A stretch of 45,317 bases of DNA from a virus. The stretch lies in the IMG/VR virus record IMGVR_UViG_3300033153_002551, positions 1 through 45,317 of that record; one strand, written 5' to 3'. Shown here piece after piece: positions 16,155 to 22,862 of the stretch (its first letter is position 1; each line of letters opens with the position of its first letter). The position numbers and the translations under genes were made by a program. The notes under the pieces are model-generated. The model was not told the origin of the DNA and made no database searches. It saw only the letters and a list, made by a program, of their open reading frames with translations.

Positions 16155-16403
16155 ATGGCAGAAATTAAAAACACTGGTGCTTTAGCATCAACAAAAAAAG
16201 TATACGCAACTGATGAAGCAGGTATGGAAAAAGATGCAAAAGATTACGCAAGCAGAGACTTTCCACAGACTTTAGAAGTAGTTAGAAAAGCAGGTATTAC
16301 TGAAGAACAACTATCGAGTGAGATTTTAGCTAAAGCTCTAATCCTAGTTAAACTTGGACATATCAGAAAATCACGACTTGAACGTGTTACATTCTTTGAT
16401 TAG
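16155..16403 (+). CDS. Small protein, 82 aa, unknown
   Basis: An 82-residue protein with AAGGAG upstream. It has a Lys/Asp/Ala-rich N-terminal half and a helical C-terminal half (EQLSSEILAKALILVKLG) ending in a basic patch. It opens the second small-gene cluster after the terminator. Function unknown. Confidence 0.55.
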   Translation: MAEIKNTGALASTKKVYATDEAGMEKDAKDYASRDFPQTLEVVRKAGITEEQLSSEILAKALILVKLGHIRKSRLERVTFFD

Positions 16404-16411
16404 GATGTAAT

Positions 16412-16666
16412 ATGTGTAAGTTCAATAAAGAAGAATTCGATAAATTTAATTTTCAATATCCAGACGACAAAACATTCAATGACTTTAAATTCACAGTATC
16501 AAAGATTTCATTAACTGGAGAAGTGTCATATGACAATGATTTAAAATCAGTTATAGTCGGAGCAGTAGAAGTAACGGATGGTAGAACATTGGATTTAATT
16601 CCATTATTCTGGAGCAAAGTAACTGGAAATTGTGGAGACTCACATTTTAGTCTTAAAAGGATGTAA
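16412..16666 (+). CDS. Small protein, 84 aa, unknown
   Basis: An 84-residue protein beginning MCKFNKEEFDKFNF, beta-rich in the middle and with two Cys (C2, C74). AGGATG upstream is a usable ribosome site. It ends one base before the next ATG. Function unknown. Confidence 0.5.
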   Translation: MCKFNKEEFDKFNFQYPDDKTFNDFKFTVSKISLTGEVSYDNDLKSVIVGAVEVTDGRTLDLIPLFWSKVTGNCGDSHFSLKRM

Positions 16667-16667
16667 T

Positions 16668-16907
16668 ATGCAAGATAAAGATTTAGAAAATAACCCAAAT
16701 TACTTTCCAATGTCAAAACCAAGAGAACATATCCATGGTTGGTACATAGTTGGAGATTGGAGAGGAAGCACATTATATCTACGCAAAAACCTTGAAGTTA
16801 AAGAAGGTGTAGGTATAGTAAACATAACAAATAATGGTTGGTTCGATACTAAACAAGATGCTTCAAAAGCAATAGCTGAATATAAAGCTAAATTCAAAGG
16901 AAAATAA
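16668..16907 (+). CDS. Small protein, 79 aa, unknown
   Basis: A 79-residue protein starting at 16668 with AAAGGATG upstream. An earlier in-frame ATG (16632) lies inside the previous gene and is rejected. It contains several Trp and Gly in a beta-like segment (GWYIVGDWRGSTLYLR), which suggests a small folded domain, and a basic C-terminus. Function unknown. Confidence 0.5.
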   Translation: MQDKDLENNPNYFPMSKPREHIHGWYIVGDWRGSTLYLRKNLEVKEGVGIVNITNNGWFDTKQDASKAIAEYKAKFKGK

Positions 16908-16909
16908 CA

Positions 16910-17188
16910 ATGGAAAAGAAAGTATTATTAAGTTCAATAGCATCTATATTTACATTAGGATATGCAAACATGTTCGAAAAAGGACAGATTGCTAACATTC
17001 AACGACCGATTAACTTTAAGCAGTTTAATCTAATTCAATTCCTTATGGATGTACGAGAGTATGCACCATTAAAAGGCTATTACATTAGACCTAATCATCA
17101 GATGAAGAAAAAGATTTACAACAAACATTGTCGAAGATTTGAGCGTAACGCAATCTTTAAAAATTTAACATTCAAAACAGGAGTTTAA
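16910..17188 (+). CDS. Small basic protein with hydrophobic N-terminus, 92 aa
   Basis: A 92-residue protein whose N-terminus MEKKVLLSSIASIFTLGY could be a weak signal or membrane anchor. The rest is strongly basic (KKKIYNKHCRRFERN). It starts two bases after the previous stop with AAAGGAAAA upstream. Nucleic-acid or membrane association are both possible. Function unknown. Confidence 0.5.
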   Translation: MEKKVLLSSIASIFTLGYANMFEKGQIANIQRPINFKQFNLIQFLMDVREYAPLKGYYIRPNHQMKKKIYNKHCRRFERNAIFKNLTFKTGV

Positions 17189-17189
17189 C

Positions 17190-17318
17190 ATGGATTTTAT
17201 GAGTAATATAGCATCAGCTGGAATTGGTTTTTTATTAGCATTTGGTTTTTTAATAGTATATGAAGAAGCTAAAACTAAGTATTTCAATTGGAAAAGAAAA
17301 CGTCATGGCCGTAAGTAA
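17190..17318 (+). CDS. Membrane microprotein, 42 aa
   Basis: A 42-residue protein with one membrane segment (IASAGIGFLLAFGFLIVY) and a very basic cytoplasmic tail (FNWKRKRHGRK). ACAGGAG precedes the ATG at 17190. It overlaps the DUF3310-like gene by 14 bases. Function unknown. Confidence 0.5.
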   Translation: MDFMSNIASAGIGFLLAFGFLIVYEEAKTKYFNWKRKRHGRK

Positions 17319-17562
17319 GCCTACGCACTATGCTAAAGGCATAGACACAATCAAAAGAGCTGAAGCTAACCTCACAGTAAATGAGTGTATAGCAATAGCT
17401 AAATTCAATATCGATAAGTATACTTGGAGAGAAAAGAACCAAGACTTAGCTGATTGCGATAAAGCTATGGTATATCTAAAATGGAGAATCAAATTACTTA
17501 AACGTAAAGCTATGATTGCCATTGACAAAGCTGTACAAAAAGCAGGGAACACTACAAAATAA
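17305..17562 (+). CDS. DUF3310-like phage protein
   Basis: An 85-residue protein from the ATG at 17305. PTHYAKGIDTIKRAEANLT followed by AKFNIDKYTWREK and DLADCDKAMVYLKWRI matches the pattern of the DUF3310 family: an N-terminal P-x-HY-x-x-GI, then a Y-x-W/R-x-x-K, then D-x-x-KA-x-x-YL. Such proteins are common in phage nucleotide-metabolism regions and are often labelled nucleotide kinase, but their activity is not established. An upstream in-frame ATG at 17260 lies inside the previous gene. Last gene before the second non-coding block. Confidence 0.65.
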   Translation: MAVSKPTHYAKGIDTIKRAEANLTVNECIAIAKFNIDKYTWREKNQDLADCDKAMVYLKWRIKLLKRKAMIAIDKAVQKAGNTTK

Positions 17563-17587
17563 AACTCCCATACATCTATAATATATA

Positions 17588-17616
17588 GGCTTAGTGTCTA
17601 AAAGACACTAGGAGCC
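17588..17616 (+). other. Twelve-pair hairpin with three-base loop
   Basis: GGCT then TAGTGTCT, loop AAA, then AGACACTA, a bulged GG, then AGCC. It lies 26 bases after the DUF3310-like gene. There is no T tract after it, so it is not a classical terminator. It may be an RNA processing or phage-polymerase site. Confidence 0.5.
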
Positions 17617-18009
17617 GACCATATAAGATATAGATTGCTCCCTACAAGGAAACATAGCTTCAGCTATAAACAATAATAGTGGCGGAATATGACCCAGTGG
17701 GACTAGCATTTATGCACCCAACAATCAAAGACGCAAAGCAAATAAACTTCAAGCTTATGGAGCGAGTTGTGACTAGAAATGAATTAAAGAATCATTCTTT
17801 ACAAACGCAGAAGAGAACCATTCATAGGTGTAAGTCCTATGACTATTATTAAGTTTACTTTAAGTTTAAAACCTCATCTCATATTGTGCCCTACCCCTAT
17901 AAAAAAATACCTACTCTACGATTCTGGAGTTAAGAATAAGTTACCATACGAACTATGAACTACATCTAAACCATCGTTTTAAAGAAGTGGATACATTTTT
18001 ACGTAGGGA

Positions 18010-18052
18010 GGCACATTTGAGAATGAGGTTCTAATCTTAATTGTAGCTTAAA
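18010..18052 (+). repeat. 43-bp repeat, copy 2
   Basis: GGCACA, eight bases, TGAGGTTCTAATCTTA, seven bases, CTTAAA: the same layout as 10691-10733, with one change in the 16-base core. It ends 34 bases before the -35 box of the sigma-70 promoter, so it could be an operator or an overlapping phage promoter. Confidence 0.6.
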
Positions 18053-18086
18053 TTTACAAATTCATCACATTTCACATCTACAAACA

Positions 18087-18116
18087 TTGACAAACATAGT
18101 AAAATTATGTTATAAT
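18087..18116 (+). promoter_or_regulatory. Consensus sigma-70 promoter
   Basis: A perfect TTGACA (18087-18092) and perfect TATAAT (18111-18116) are separated by 18 bases. Transcription would start near 18123 and read through the tRNA-like cluster into the replication genes. This is the only full-consensus host-type promoter I could find in the genome. Confidence 0.8.
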
Positions 18117-18192
18117 ATATTAGTACTTTAAAAAAGGAAAGCATAAACTGTGCAATATATAGATTGAAGACTATTAAGCTAAAGCTTAACCA

Positions 18193-18270
18193 TGACGATA
18201 GAGCAAAATAATGGCAAAACGTAGGTTGAAAAACTTGCCTCAAGAGGTTCGAATCCTTTCATCGTCACCA
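18193..18270 (+). ncRNA. tRNA-like structure 1 (3' CCA encoded)
   Basis: TGACGAT (18193-18199) pairs with ATCGTCA (18261-18267), followed by CCA. A T-arm AGAGG TTCGAAT CCTTT (18243-18259) precedes the 3' strand, with the invariant TTCGAAT loop. The total length is that of a tRNA. The D-arm is not recognisable, and the anticodon region (GTAGG, TTGAAAAA, CTTGC) pairs only with wobbles and an eight-base loop containing GAA. It is a degraded tRNA, or a tRNA mimic that keeps the acceptor-T half. Confidence 0.5.
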
Positions 18271-18346
18271 ATGCATTTGGCATTAGATTGAGTTGCTTAG
18301 AGTGAATAACGAAGAGTTTCCAATCATGCCATCGGTAATTAAATAC

Positions 18347-18443
18347 GTAACCAAACAAACGGAATGAAATTAAACGAGTACATCCGATATAACATTTGAA
18401 TCAGATGTCAACTAATTTGTGAGTTCAATTCTCACTGGTTACT
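18347..18443 (+). ncRNA. tRNA-like structure 2 with enlarged D-region
   Basis: GTAACCA (18347-18353) pairs perfectly with TGGTTAC (18436-18442). The T-arm is GTGAG TTCAATT CTCAC (18419-18435). An anticodon-like arm ACATT TGAATCA GATGT (18392-18408) has a five-pair stem and seven-base loop, but G at the position where U33 is expected. In place of the D-arm there is a longer hairpin (CGG, bulge A, ATG with CATCCG, 18360-18386). At 97 bases it is about 22 longer than a normal tRNA. Confidence 0.45.
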
Positions 18444-18450
18444 GCATATG

Positions 18451-18554
18451 GACTCAGTAGCTCAGTTGGTAGAGCACTTTTGCGTAATCAATTAATAGCT
18501 TAATACGGATTACAAATGCCGAATAGGTCGTTGGTTCGATTCCAACCTGAGTCC
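18451..18554 (+). tRNA. tRNA-like structure 3 with extended anticodon arm
   Basis: GACTCAG (18451-18457) pairs perfectly with CTGAGTC (18547-18553). The D-arm TA GCTC AGTTGGTA GAGC is textbook. The T-arm GTTGG TTCGATT CCAAC (18530-18546) is perfect. The part between D- and T-arms is 53 bases, not about 22. It folds into a long arm: TTT/AAA, GTAATC/GATTAC, ATTAA/TTAAT with loop TAGC (18496-18499). No standard seven-base anticodon loop can be drawn, so amino acid identity is not assigned. CCA is not encoded. Either an insertion or intron-like element in a real tRNA, or a mimic. Confidence 0.55.
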
Positions 18555-18580
18555 CGAACGGTAGTGATGCCGTTCCACTA

Positions 18581-18595
18581 TACTACATTGTAGTA
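18581..18595 (+). promoter_or_regulatory. Triloop hairpin TACTAC ATT GTAGTA
   Basis: A six-pair stem with a three-base loop closed by C-G. N4 virion RNA polymerase promoters are hairpins of five to seven pairs with a three-base loop with a central purine on the template strand. Read on the - strand, which is the template for the genes to the right, the loop is AAT with central A, so it fits. Promoter function is inferred. Confidence 0.35.
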
Positions 18596-18596
18596 G

Positions 18597-18703
18597 CACC
18601 TCATACTAAGATATTTTCCAGATATGAACAATTATTAATGTTCGAACAACTACGTCGTCTTATGACCGTAGATTATATTACATAGAATAATAACAATGAG
18701 GTG
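18597..18703 (+). ncRNA. Closed structured element, possible RNA
   Basis: CACCTCAT (18597-18604) pairs perfectly with ATGAGGTG (18696-18703). Enclosed are ATAT tttccag ATAT (18611-18625), CTACG/CGTAG extended by GTC/GAC (18650-18671), and ATTAT/ATAAT (18672-18691). A closing helix with several internal hairpins and no open frame suggests a folded RNA next to the tRNA-like cluster. No T-loop is present, so it is not called a tRNA. Confidence 0.4.
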
Positions 18704-18760
18704 TGACTAGAGTGTAGAACACAGAAGACTCCCACAGGAGATGATTTAGTATTCATGGTC

Positions 18761-18798
18761 GTGTCCTATTGCCTATATGCTTCGCATGGCAATGACAC
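18761..18798 (+). promoter_or_regulatory. Long hairpin with GCGAAGC tip, candidate vRNAP promoter
   Basis: GTGTC, ATTGCC and ATGC pair with GCAT, GGCAAT and GACAC around a TTC loop, giving 15 pairs with small bulges on the left side only. On the - strand the tip reads ATGC GAA GCAT, which contains GCGAAGC, the very stable DNA triloop of the GCGNAGC type found in N4 virion-polymerase promoters. It lies 40 bases before the first replication gene and on the correct template strand. Role inferred. Confidence 0.5.
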
Positions 18799-18837
18799 TA
18801 TGAGCTAAATAGAAAGATATTTTAATTGGAGTACTCA

Positions 18838-19197
18838 ATGAATTATACAATCGAGGAACTCCCAATAGACAAAAAAGGAACCGTAATATATATAAATGTA
18901 TTATGGTCAACTAGACTTGAGATAAAGATTGGAACAAAGTATTATACAATAAGAAGACCAAAGGGAAAGCATGAGTTAAATGTAACCGAGGGTGAATTCT
19001 ACGAAGTAATTAAGATTAAGTACGGACGTAGTTATAAGTTAACAATCAAGGAAAAAAAAGTAATAAAGAAAGTAACAGGTCGTTCACAAGAACAGATAAA
19101 GGAAGATGTGAAAGATGAACGTGATGAGTTCTACAAAGAACTTGAAATGAAAACAAGACACAGAGAAGCCGAGAAAGCTGAATTAGATTGGAGATAA
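18838..19197 (+). CDS. Charged coiled-coil protein, 119 aa, first gene of replication operon
   Basis: A 119-residue protein from the ATG at 18838 with GGAG seven bases upstream. A TTG in frame at 18826 is less likely because GGAG lies after it. The N-terminal 70 residues look beta-rich (GTVIYINVLWSTRLEIKIG); the C-terminal part is a Lys/Glu-rich coil (QEQIKEDVKDERDEFYKELE). No family recognised. As the first gene after the promoter block it may be a regulator or replication accessory protein. Confidence 0.55.
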   Translation: MNYTIEELPIDKKGTVIYINVLWSTRLEIKIGTKYYTIRRPKGKHELNVTEGEFYEVIKIKYGRSYKLTIKEKKVIKKVTGRSQEQIKEDVKDERDEFYKELEMKTRHREAEKAELDWR

Positions 19198-19199
19198 AG

Positions 19200-19283
19200 A
19201 TGAAAATGTTAAAGAAAATAGGTTGGATTGTATTCATTATAATAGGTACAGCAGTAGGACTTATACTAGGATGGATGGAATGA
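19200..19283 (+). CDS. Membrane microprotein, 27 aa
   Basis: A 27-residue frame with Lys-rich start and one membrane segment (IGWIVFIIIGTAVGLILG). Its TGA overlaps the next ATG by ATGA, typical of real packed phage genes. Preceded by GGAGATAAAG. Function unknown. Confidence 0.45.
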   Translation: MKMLKKIGWIVFIIIGTAVGLILGWME

Positions 19284-19393
19284 GTCCAGAGTTACAAGAT
19301 GTATTACCATATTTAGTACTATCAGCATGGGAATGCTTAGCATTAGTAGGTATTATAATCGGATTTATAATAGAGGGGAAAATGAATGACTAA
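19280..19393 (+). CDS. Membrane microprotein, 37 aa
   Basis: A 37-residue frame with a hydrophobic C-terminal half (CLALVGIIIGFII). It begins at the ATGA overlap and ends eight bases inside the next gene. Function unknown; placement between overlapping genes supports translation. Confidence 0.45.
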   Translation: MSPELQDVLPYLVLSAWECLALVGIIIGFIIEGKMND

Positions 19394-21623
19394 ATTAGAA
19401 GTAGTAGAGAGTGAGCTAGATAGCTTAAATGTATTCACAGGTGAATTAAATGAAACAGCAAAGTTAATGACTAAAGTATTAAGCGATGAAATACCATTTC
19501 ATATGTCTATTACTATTGCAAATTATACTATGTCTTCATTCGTAGGACACTTCCACTACAAGATAAAGATGGAAGCTGATAACTTAGTTCCACCTAACAT
19601 GATTGCATTCATACTTGCAAAGTCTGGAGCAAAGAAAACATCATCAATGCTTACATTAGAGAAAACATTAAAATGTGGATATGAAATATTAGAAAGTCAT
19701 AGAAAAGCAAAAGAAGCTAAGCTTGCAGAGGAACATGATATTCAACCGAGAGTACTCAATCCTCTATCAAATGCATTAGCAACTGAAGCTGGTATGATAC
19801 AACGTTTAAATGATTTCAAGGATGAAGGATTAGGATTACCATCAATGTTTGTTGATGAAATCTCAACTGAACTTGCAACCAATCCGGATATGATACCTAA
19901 TATTAAGTTAGTATCACAACTATTCGATGTAGGTGAAATGAAGTCTAAACCACTTAAAGACAGAGAGATGCAATCTGAAGAAGTAGTTGGAATGGGAATG
20001 ACAGCATTATTTATGGGTTCAGAACATGGACTACTTGAAGACGAAGCTATCTTACGTAAGTTTGAAACTGAGTTTATATCTAAGTTAAGTCGTAGAGCTT
20101 GGTTTGTATATCCTGAATTTATAGAAAAGGTACTAGACCTTAGCAATATAGATGAACTTTTGATAGATATTGATGCTAGAGAAAGCGACAAGAAAGAAGT
20201 AATGACAAAGATAAATGCTATATCAACTCAAGTAACACTAAGTGCTATTGAAGAAGATATTAACATTATCAATATAGATGAAGATGCAAGAAGATTGTAT
20301 AGAATCTATGCTATCTATTGTGAAGAGAAAGCTAAAGATATCGGTGATGAAGCTCTAAACCTAGAACAACAACACAGACATTGGAAAGCATTCAAAGTAG
20401 CTGGTGTATATGCAGTATTCAATAGTGCAAATGACGAGAAACGTAAAGAAGAACCTATCAGTATAACAATGCAGGATTTAAAAGAAGCTATAAACATGGC
20501 TGAATTAACTGCTGATGACTTAGGTAAGTTCATACAGAAAGCTAAACGTGAGACTTACGAGATAATGGTTGAACACTTCCTTACAGGTGGTGCTGAATTA
20601 ACAGTACATGAAATGATAAAAATGCAATGGATTAAAAAACAATCAAACTTAAAAGATATGATTATCAATGCTAACTCAAAGTTAGGCATACATGGTAGAA
20701 TAGAAGAGTTTGGTGACAGAGTATTGTTTGACGTTTATGAACAGTTAGAGCCAACAGAGAGTATCTATGCTTCATTCAAGTTATTACCTAACTTAGAGAA
20801 GATGATAGAAGCTGAGATTGAAGCTAATCCGGAGAATGACAATCCAAGAAAGACAGCAAAGGATAAGCTTGGTTGGATGATTAGAGATGGTTATGAATAC
20901 AAAGAATCTAAGTTTGAGAAACTTGCAAATCTATTAAGTAACGACTGTGCATACACTCCATTTGATTTCAAAGGTGGAATACGTGGCAAAGATAACGTTA
21001 TGAGTGGAGCTCAATTTATAGTTCTAGACGTAGATGATGATGGTATGTCAATAAATGAAGCATTCGATTTACTTCAAGACTACAAATTCTTAATGGCATG
21101 TAGTTCAAACAAAGATAACCCATATAAGTTTAGAGTAATACTTCCATTGGATGTAGTTATAGATATAGATAGAGGTAAGTGGAAACTATTTATGCAACAA
21201 GTTGCTAGTCATCTTGGTATAGATATAGATTTACTACCTCAGTCACAAGTATACTATGGTTTCTCAGACAGAGAAGTACTCAGCAATATGGATGGAGACC
21301 CACTAGAAGCTAGTGAGTTAGTAAAACTTATAGTTAATCCACCTAAAAAAATAACGTTACTACCACGTAGAATGTTAAATGAGAAGTGGAAAGATAGAAT
21401 GAATGAGTTTGCATATGCTTATAATGTTAAGTCTGGAGAAGGACTCCACTTATCACTATTTAAAGCAATGAAGCATGCTTATGATTTAGGATTTAGTTAC
21501 GAAGAGAATGTTGGTTTACTTGACGATATAATAAACTATATTGAAGACGAACCAAGAGGTGGATTCTTAGACTCATTAGAGTCACAAAGAATAGAAGCAT
21601 ATGGAGAACAAGAAGATGAATAG
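19386..21623 (+). CDS. DUF3987-like/primase-type replication protein
   Basis: A 745-residue protein, the largest of the replication block. Residues 78-86 (AKSGAKKTS) look like a P-loop in which the usual Gly before Lys is Lys. FVDE at 155-158 resembles a Walker B. Both fit DUF3987-type phage helicase/primase proteins. The C-terminal third contains FIVLDVDDDG with Asp548 and Asp550, then NPYKFRVILPLD, the layout of an archaeo-eukaryotic-type primase or PrimPol active site. A role in priming, possibly polymerisation, is inferred. No other replicative polymerase is visible, so this is the prime candidate for replisome core. GGGGAAA precedes the ATG. Confidence 0.55.
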   Translation: MTKLEVVESELDSLNVFTGELNETAKLMTKVLSDEIPFHMSITIANYTMSSFVGHFHYKIKMEADNLVPPNMIAFILAKSGAKKTSSMLTLEKTLKCGYEILESHRKAKEAKLAEEHDIQPRVLNPLSNALATEAGMIQRLNDFKDEGLGLPSMFVDEISTELATNPDMIPNIKLVSQLFDVGEMKSKPLKDREMQSEEVVGMGMTALFMGSEHGLLEDEAILRKFETEFISKLSRRAWFVYPEFIEKVLDLSNIDELLIDIDARESDKKEVMTKINAISTQVTLSAIEEDINIINIDEDARRLYRIYAIYCEEKAKDIGDEALNLEQQHRHWKAFKVAGVYAVFNSANDEKRKEEPISITMQDLKEAINMAELTADDLGKFIQKAKRETYEIMVEHFLTGGAELTVHEMIKMQWIKKQSNLKDMIINANSKLGIHGRIEEFGDRVLFDVYEQLEPTESIYASFKLLPNLEKMIEAEIEANPENDNPRKTAKDKLGWMIRDGYEYKESKFEKLANLLSNDCAYTPFDFKGGIRGKDNVMSGAQFIVLDVDDDGMSINEAFDLLQDYKFLMACSSNKDNPYKFRVILPLDVVIDIDRGKWKLFMQQVASHLGIDIDLLPQSQVYYGFSDREVLSNMDGDPLEASELVKLIVNPPKKITLLPRRMLNEKWKDRMNEFAYAYNVKSGEGLHLSLFKAMKHAYDLGFSYEENVGLLDDIINYIEDEPRGGFLDSLESQRIEAYGEQEDE

Positions 21624-22050
21624 AGATATTATAAAAGCAAATAAAGATGCATTTGATAAATGGTTAAAAACAGGTAGAGTGTGGATTAAACACGGTTTTA
21701 ACTCTAAATGGAGCTTACAGGATTCAGGATGGACAAATAAATACGTAAAATACATAGCCAATGACGAATATGCTGAATTAGCAATAGCTCAAACTGATGG
21801 AAAACAAATACAATATTATGATGTTTACAATGAATGGAAAAATATAAAGAATTTAAATAGAGCTTTAAGCTATGATACAAACTTTAAAAAATACAGAATT
21901 AAACCTGAAAATACATACGTTAAAACTGTATCATACTATAATGATAAACGTGGCGTTACTCATGTGACAGAACAAGTTGAAGTGTCTGAAAATGATTTTA
22001 AAGATGCAATTACTGCAACCGGAAATTATATGTTCAGAAAGATTCCATAA
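21616..22050 (+). CDS. Unknown replication-operon protein, 144 aa
   Basis: A 144-residue protein from the ATG at 21616, eight bases inside the end of the primase-like gene. A Met 15 bases earlier is possible. It is rich in Lys, Asn, Tyr and Trp with mixed alpha/beta character (AFDKWLKTGRVWIKHGFN). Its stop overlaps the exonuclease start by one base. No family recognised. Confidence 0.55.
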   Translation: MNRDIIKANKDAFDKWLKTGRVWIKHGFNSKWSLQDSGWTNKYVKYIANDEYAELAIAQTDGKQIQYYDVYNEWKNIKNLNRALSYDTNFKKYRIKPENTYVKTVSYYNDKRGVTHVTEQVEVSENDFKDAITATGNYMFRKIP

Positions 22051-22862
22051 TGATTTACAATATAGCAATAGACGCAGATAGCTTAATTTATAAATCTGCA
22101 TATAGACACCAACTACGTAGTAACAAAGATGTTACTTACACACAAGAAGAAATAGAAGCTTCTTGGAATATAGAATTAGCTTACTTTGAATTCTGTCAAG
22201 AAATTGGGAAGATAAGAAGTGCACCATTTGCAGGTAATGAACCATTACTTGAATATACAAAAGGTGATGAAGTTGAAGTATTAATTGTATTCTCACCTAA
22301 GAAATCATTTAGAAATGAACTATCACCAAGTGGTGTTAAATTCAGAGAGAACAAGAAAGGTGGAGACCCAATAGATTGTGGTTATAAAGCAAACAGAAAG
22401 TCACCATCAATCATTGGATTGAGAGATTTAAAAGTAATGGTAATGGAAAGGCTTAAAGATTGGGTTCAGATTGTAGCTAATGTTGAAGCTGATGATGTAG
22501 TCAATTACTACGCAAGAGAGCATAACTATATGGTTGCAGCAATAGACAAGGATGTCATCAATGCTAATCCTACTCATAGTTATAACTACAATAAGTTCAC
22601 ATGGACTCAACCTCACAGTGAATACGAGATTGAGAAATGGTATTTAATTCAAACTCTAATGGGAGATACAACTGATAATGTAGCAGGAGCACCAGGAATT
22701 GGTGAAACTAAAGCTAAGAACATTGTAGAAGCATTAGACTTAGGTTATCATCTAGATAACATTGTAGAGCACTTCGACTCAGAACATGATGCAATATTCA
22801 ATCATTGGTTGGTACGTATGGACCAATGGAATCCAGACACAGGAGTAGAACTATGGCAATAA
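22050..22862 (+). CDS. 5'-3' exonuclease (FEN/T7 gp6-like)
   Basis: A 270-residue nuclease of the 5'-3' exonuclease family, which removes RNA primers and degrades duplex 5' ends. Metal-binding motifs are present in order: IDADSLIY (Asp8, Asp10), GYKANRK, VEADDVV, AAIDKDV, and MGDTTDNVAGAPGIGETKAKN. The last holds the helix-hairpin-helix DNA-binding loop. Length fits the family. Its end overlaps the next gene by ten bases. In a phage without DNA polymerase I this supplies the only obvious primer-removal activity. Confidence 0.85.
   Translation: MIYNIAIDADSLIYKSAYRHQLRSNKDVTYTQEEIEASWNIELAYFEFCQEIGKIRSAPFAGNEPLLEYTKGDEVEVLIVFSPKKSFRNELSPSGVKFRENKKGGDPIDCGYKANRKSPSIIGLRDLKVMVMERLKDWVQIVANVEADDVVNYYAREHNYMVAAIDKDVINANPTHSYNYNKFTWTQPHSEYEIEKWYLIQTLMGDTTDNVAGAPGIGETKAKNIVEALDLGYHLDNIVEHFDSEHDAIFNHWLVRMDQWNPDTGVELWQ

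Larger units (their letters stand above)
17563..18837. other. 1.3-kb non-coding block with structured RNA elements
   Basis: No credible protein gene is present. In order the block holds a long hairpin (17588-17616); ATAGC TTCA GCTAT (17653-17666); CATAGG TGTAAGT CCTATG (17823-17841); the second copy of the 43-bp repeat (18010-18052); a consensus sigma-70 promoter (18087-18116); TTAAGCT AA AGCTTAA (18174-18189); three tRNA-like structures (18193-18554); hairpins at 18556-18577 and 18581-18595; a closed 107-base structured element (18597-18703); and a 15-bp hairpin (18761-18798) just before the replication operon. The structures are in the transcribed direction of the downstream genes. Confidence 0.75.
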
